Positions 5,531-5,977 of a stretch of DNA of 5,977 nt are shown here, in pieces. The DNA lies in NCBI GenBank assembly GCA_016222925.1, contig JACRQB010000194.1, forward strand, positions 1 to 5,977, in the 5' to 3' direction. The notes beneath the pieces were generated by a model that saw only the letters and a list, made by a program, of their open reading frames with translations, searched no databases and was not told the origin of the DNA. The stretch is from Nitrospirota bacterium (GTDB lineage Bacteria; Nitrospirota; Nitrospiria; Nitrospirales; Nitrospiraceae). Each line of letters begins with the position of its first letter. The stretch's first letter is position 1. The position numbers were made by a program, and so were the translations under genes.

Positions 5531-5977
5531 AAGCGCTTATTTATTTTACCGTCATCGTTGGTCTTGTGCCGGTGCAGTCTGTTCTCCTCTCGCACCTCAG
5601 TGTGTGGGGGGTGAGGCCGGATCTCGGCTTCGTGGCGGTGTGTTTCATTGGTCTCATAGCAGGAGAGCTTGATGGCTTGTTGGTCGGGCTCGCACTCGGA
5701 TGGGCGATGAGCCTGTTCTCCGCGCAGGACCTGATTCCGAGCGCGATCCTCAAGGGAGCCGTAGGGTATATCGCTGGTCTCGTAGGCCGGCAGGTGGTGT
5801 ATCTAAGCCCCGTTGTGCTCGTTATGGGGCTGCTCGTTGTCTCGTGTGTGGTCGGGCTGGTTACGCCGCTCGCCCTGACGCTCAGCCCTCAGCAAGATCT
5901 GTGGTGGGCTGCCTGGACGGTAGTACTGCCACAAGCCTGCCTTGATGCGGTCATTGGAGGAGCGATCTACTGGCTTA
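5527..5977 (+). CDS. mreD: Rod-shape determining membrane protein MreD, 3' end cut by window
   Basis: The frame is open from ATG 5527 to the window end, 150 complete codons. The product is highly hydrophobic, with about four to five membrane helices: roughly 4-21, 33-47, 50-64, 94-118 and 126-149. The MreD pattern appears as GVRPDLGFVAVCFIGLIAG (28-46) followed by GLLVGLALGWAMSLF, matching the PDL...G...G..lGL blocks of the family. MreD is an inner-membrane part of the elongasome and works with MreC, RodA and PBP2. Its ATG overlaps the stop of the mreB-mreC frame (ATGA, 5527-5530), and no strong Shine-Dalgarno is present, which indicates translational coupling. Usual MreD length is about 160-180, so little is missing. 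Confidence 0.88.
   Translation, partial: MKALIYFTVIVGLVPVQSVLLSHLSVWGVRPDLGFVAVCFIGLIAGELDGLLVGLALGWAMSLFSAQDLIPSAILKGAVGYIAGLVGRQVVYLSPVVLVMGLLVVSCVVGLVTPLALTLSPQQDLWWAAWTVVLPQACLDAVIGGAIYWL

Overview
The window looks like chromosomal DNA of a Gram-negative-type bacterium. My best guess is a Nitrospira-like member of the Nitrospirota. That rests on the style of the proteins (the MreB/MreC/MreD sequences, a SurA_N protein without a PPIase domain, frequent GTG/TTG starts, moderate GC) and not on any search, so treat the taxon as an impression. I see no rRNA, tRNA, CRISPR array, transposase or integrase.

Layout. (1) 1-1017 (+): the 3' part of queA, a tRNA queuosine-synthesis gene; only the first codon or codons lie outside the window. 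(2) 1018-2100: a segment of about 1.1 kb with two overlapping minus-strand genes. One encodes an unrecognised small protein. The other encodes a pol-beta-type nucleotidyltransferase that is broken by a frameshift. (3) 2101-2255 (+): a second, headless copy of the last third of queA. It is about 80% identical to the intact copy over 141 bp, and most differences are synonymous. The segment is therefore bracketed by imperfect direct repeats of the queA tail, as expected if foreign or allelic DNA entered at the 3' end of queA and displaced the resident tail. (4) 2283-2894 (-): a membrane-anchored SurA N-terminal-domain protein. (5) 2895-3150: a divergent promoter region with a plausible sigma70-type promoter on each strand. 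(6) 3151-5977 (+): an RDD-family membrane protein gene followed by the cell-shape genes mreB, mreC and mreD; mreD runs off the window.

The most unusual feature is that mreB and mreC form one continuous 617-codon reading frame (3677-5530). The frame leaves MreB right after its conserved DDPLT motif, so about 25 C-terminal MreB residues are missing, as are the mreB stop codon and any intergenic spacer. It then enters the MreC membrane anchor in frame. The predicted product has the actin-like MreB part in the cytoplasm, one membrane segment, and the MreC coiled coil and beta domain in the periplasm. That topology is workable, but a local deletion or an assembly error must be excluded. mreD begins at an ATGA overlap with the end of the fusion, so the elongasome genes are probably translated as a coupled unit, with the RDD gene possibly leading the transcript from the 3097-3125 promoter.
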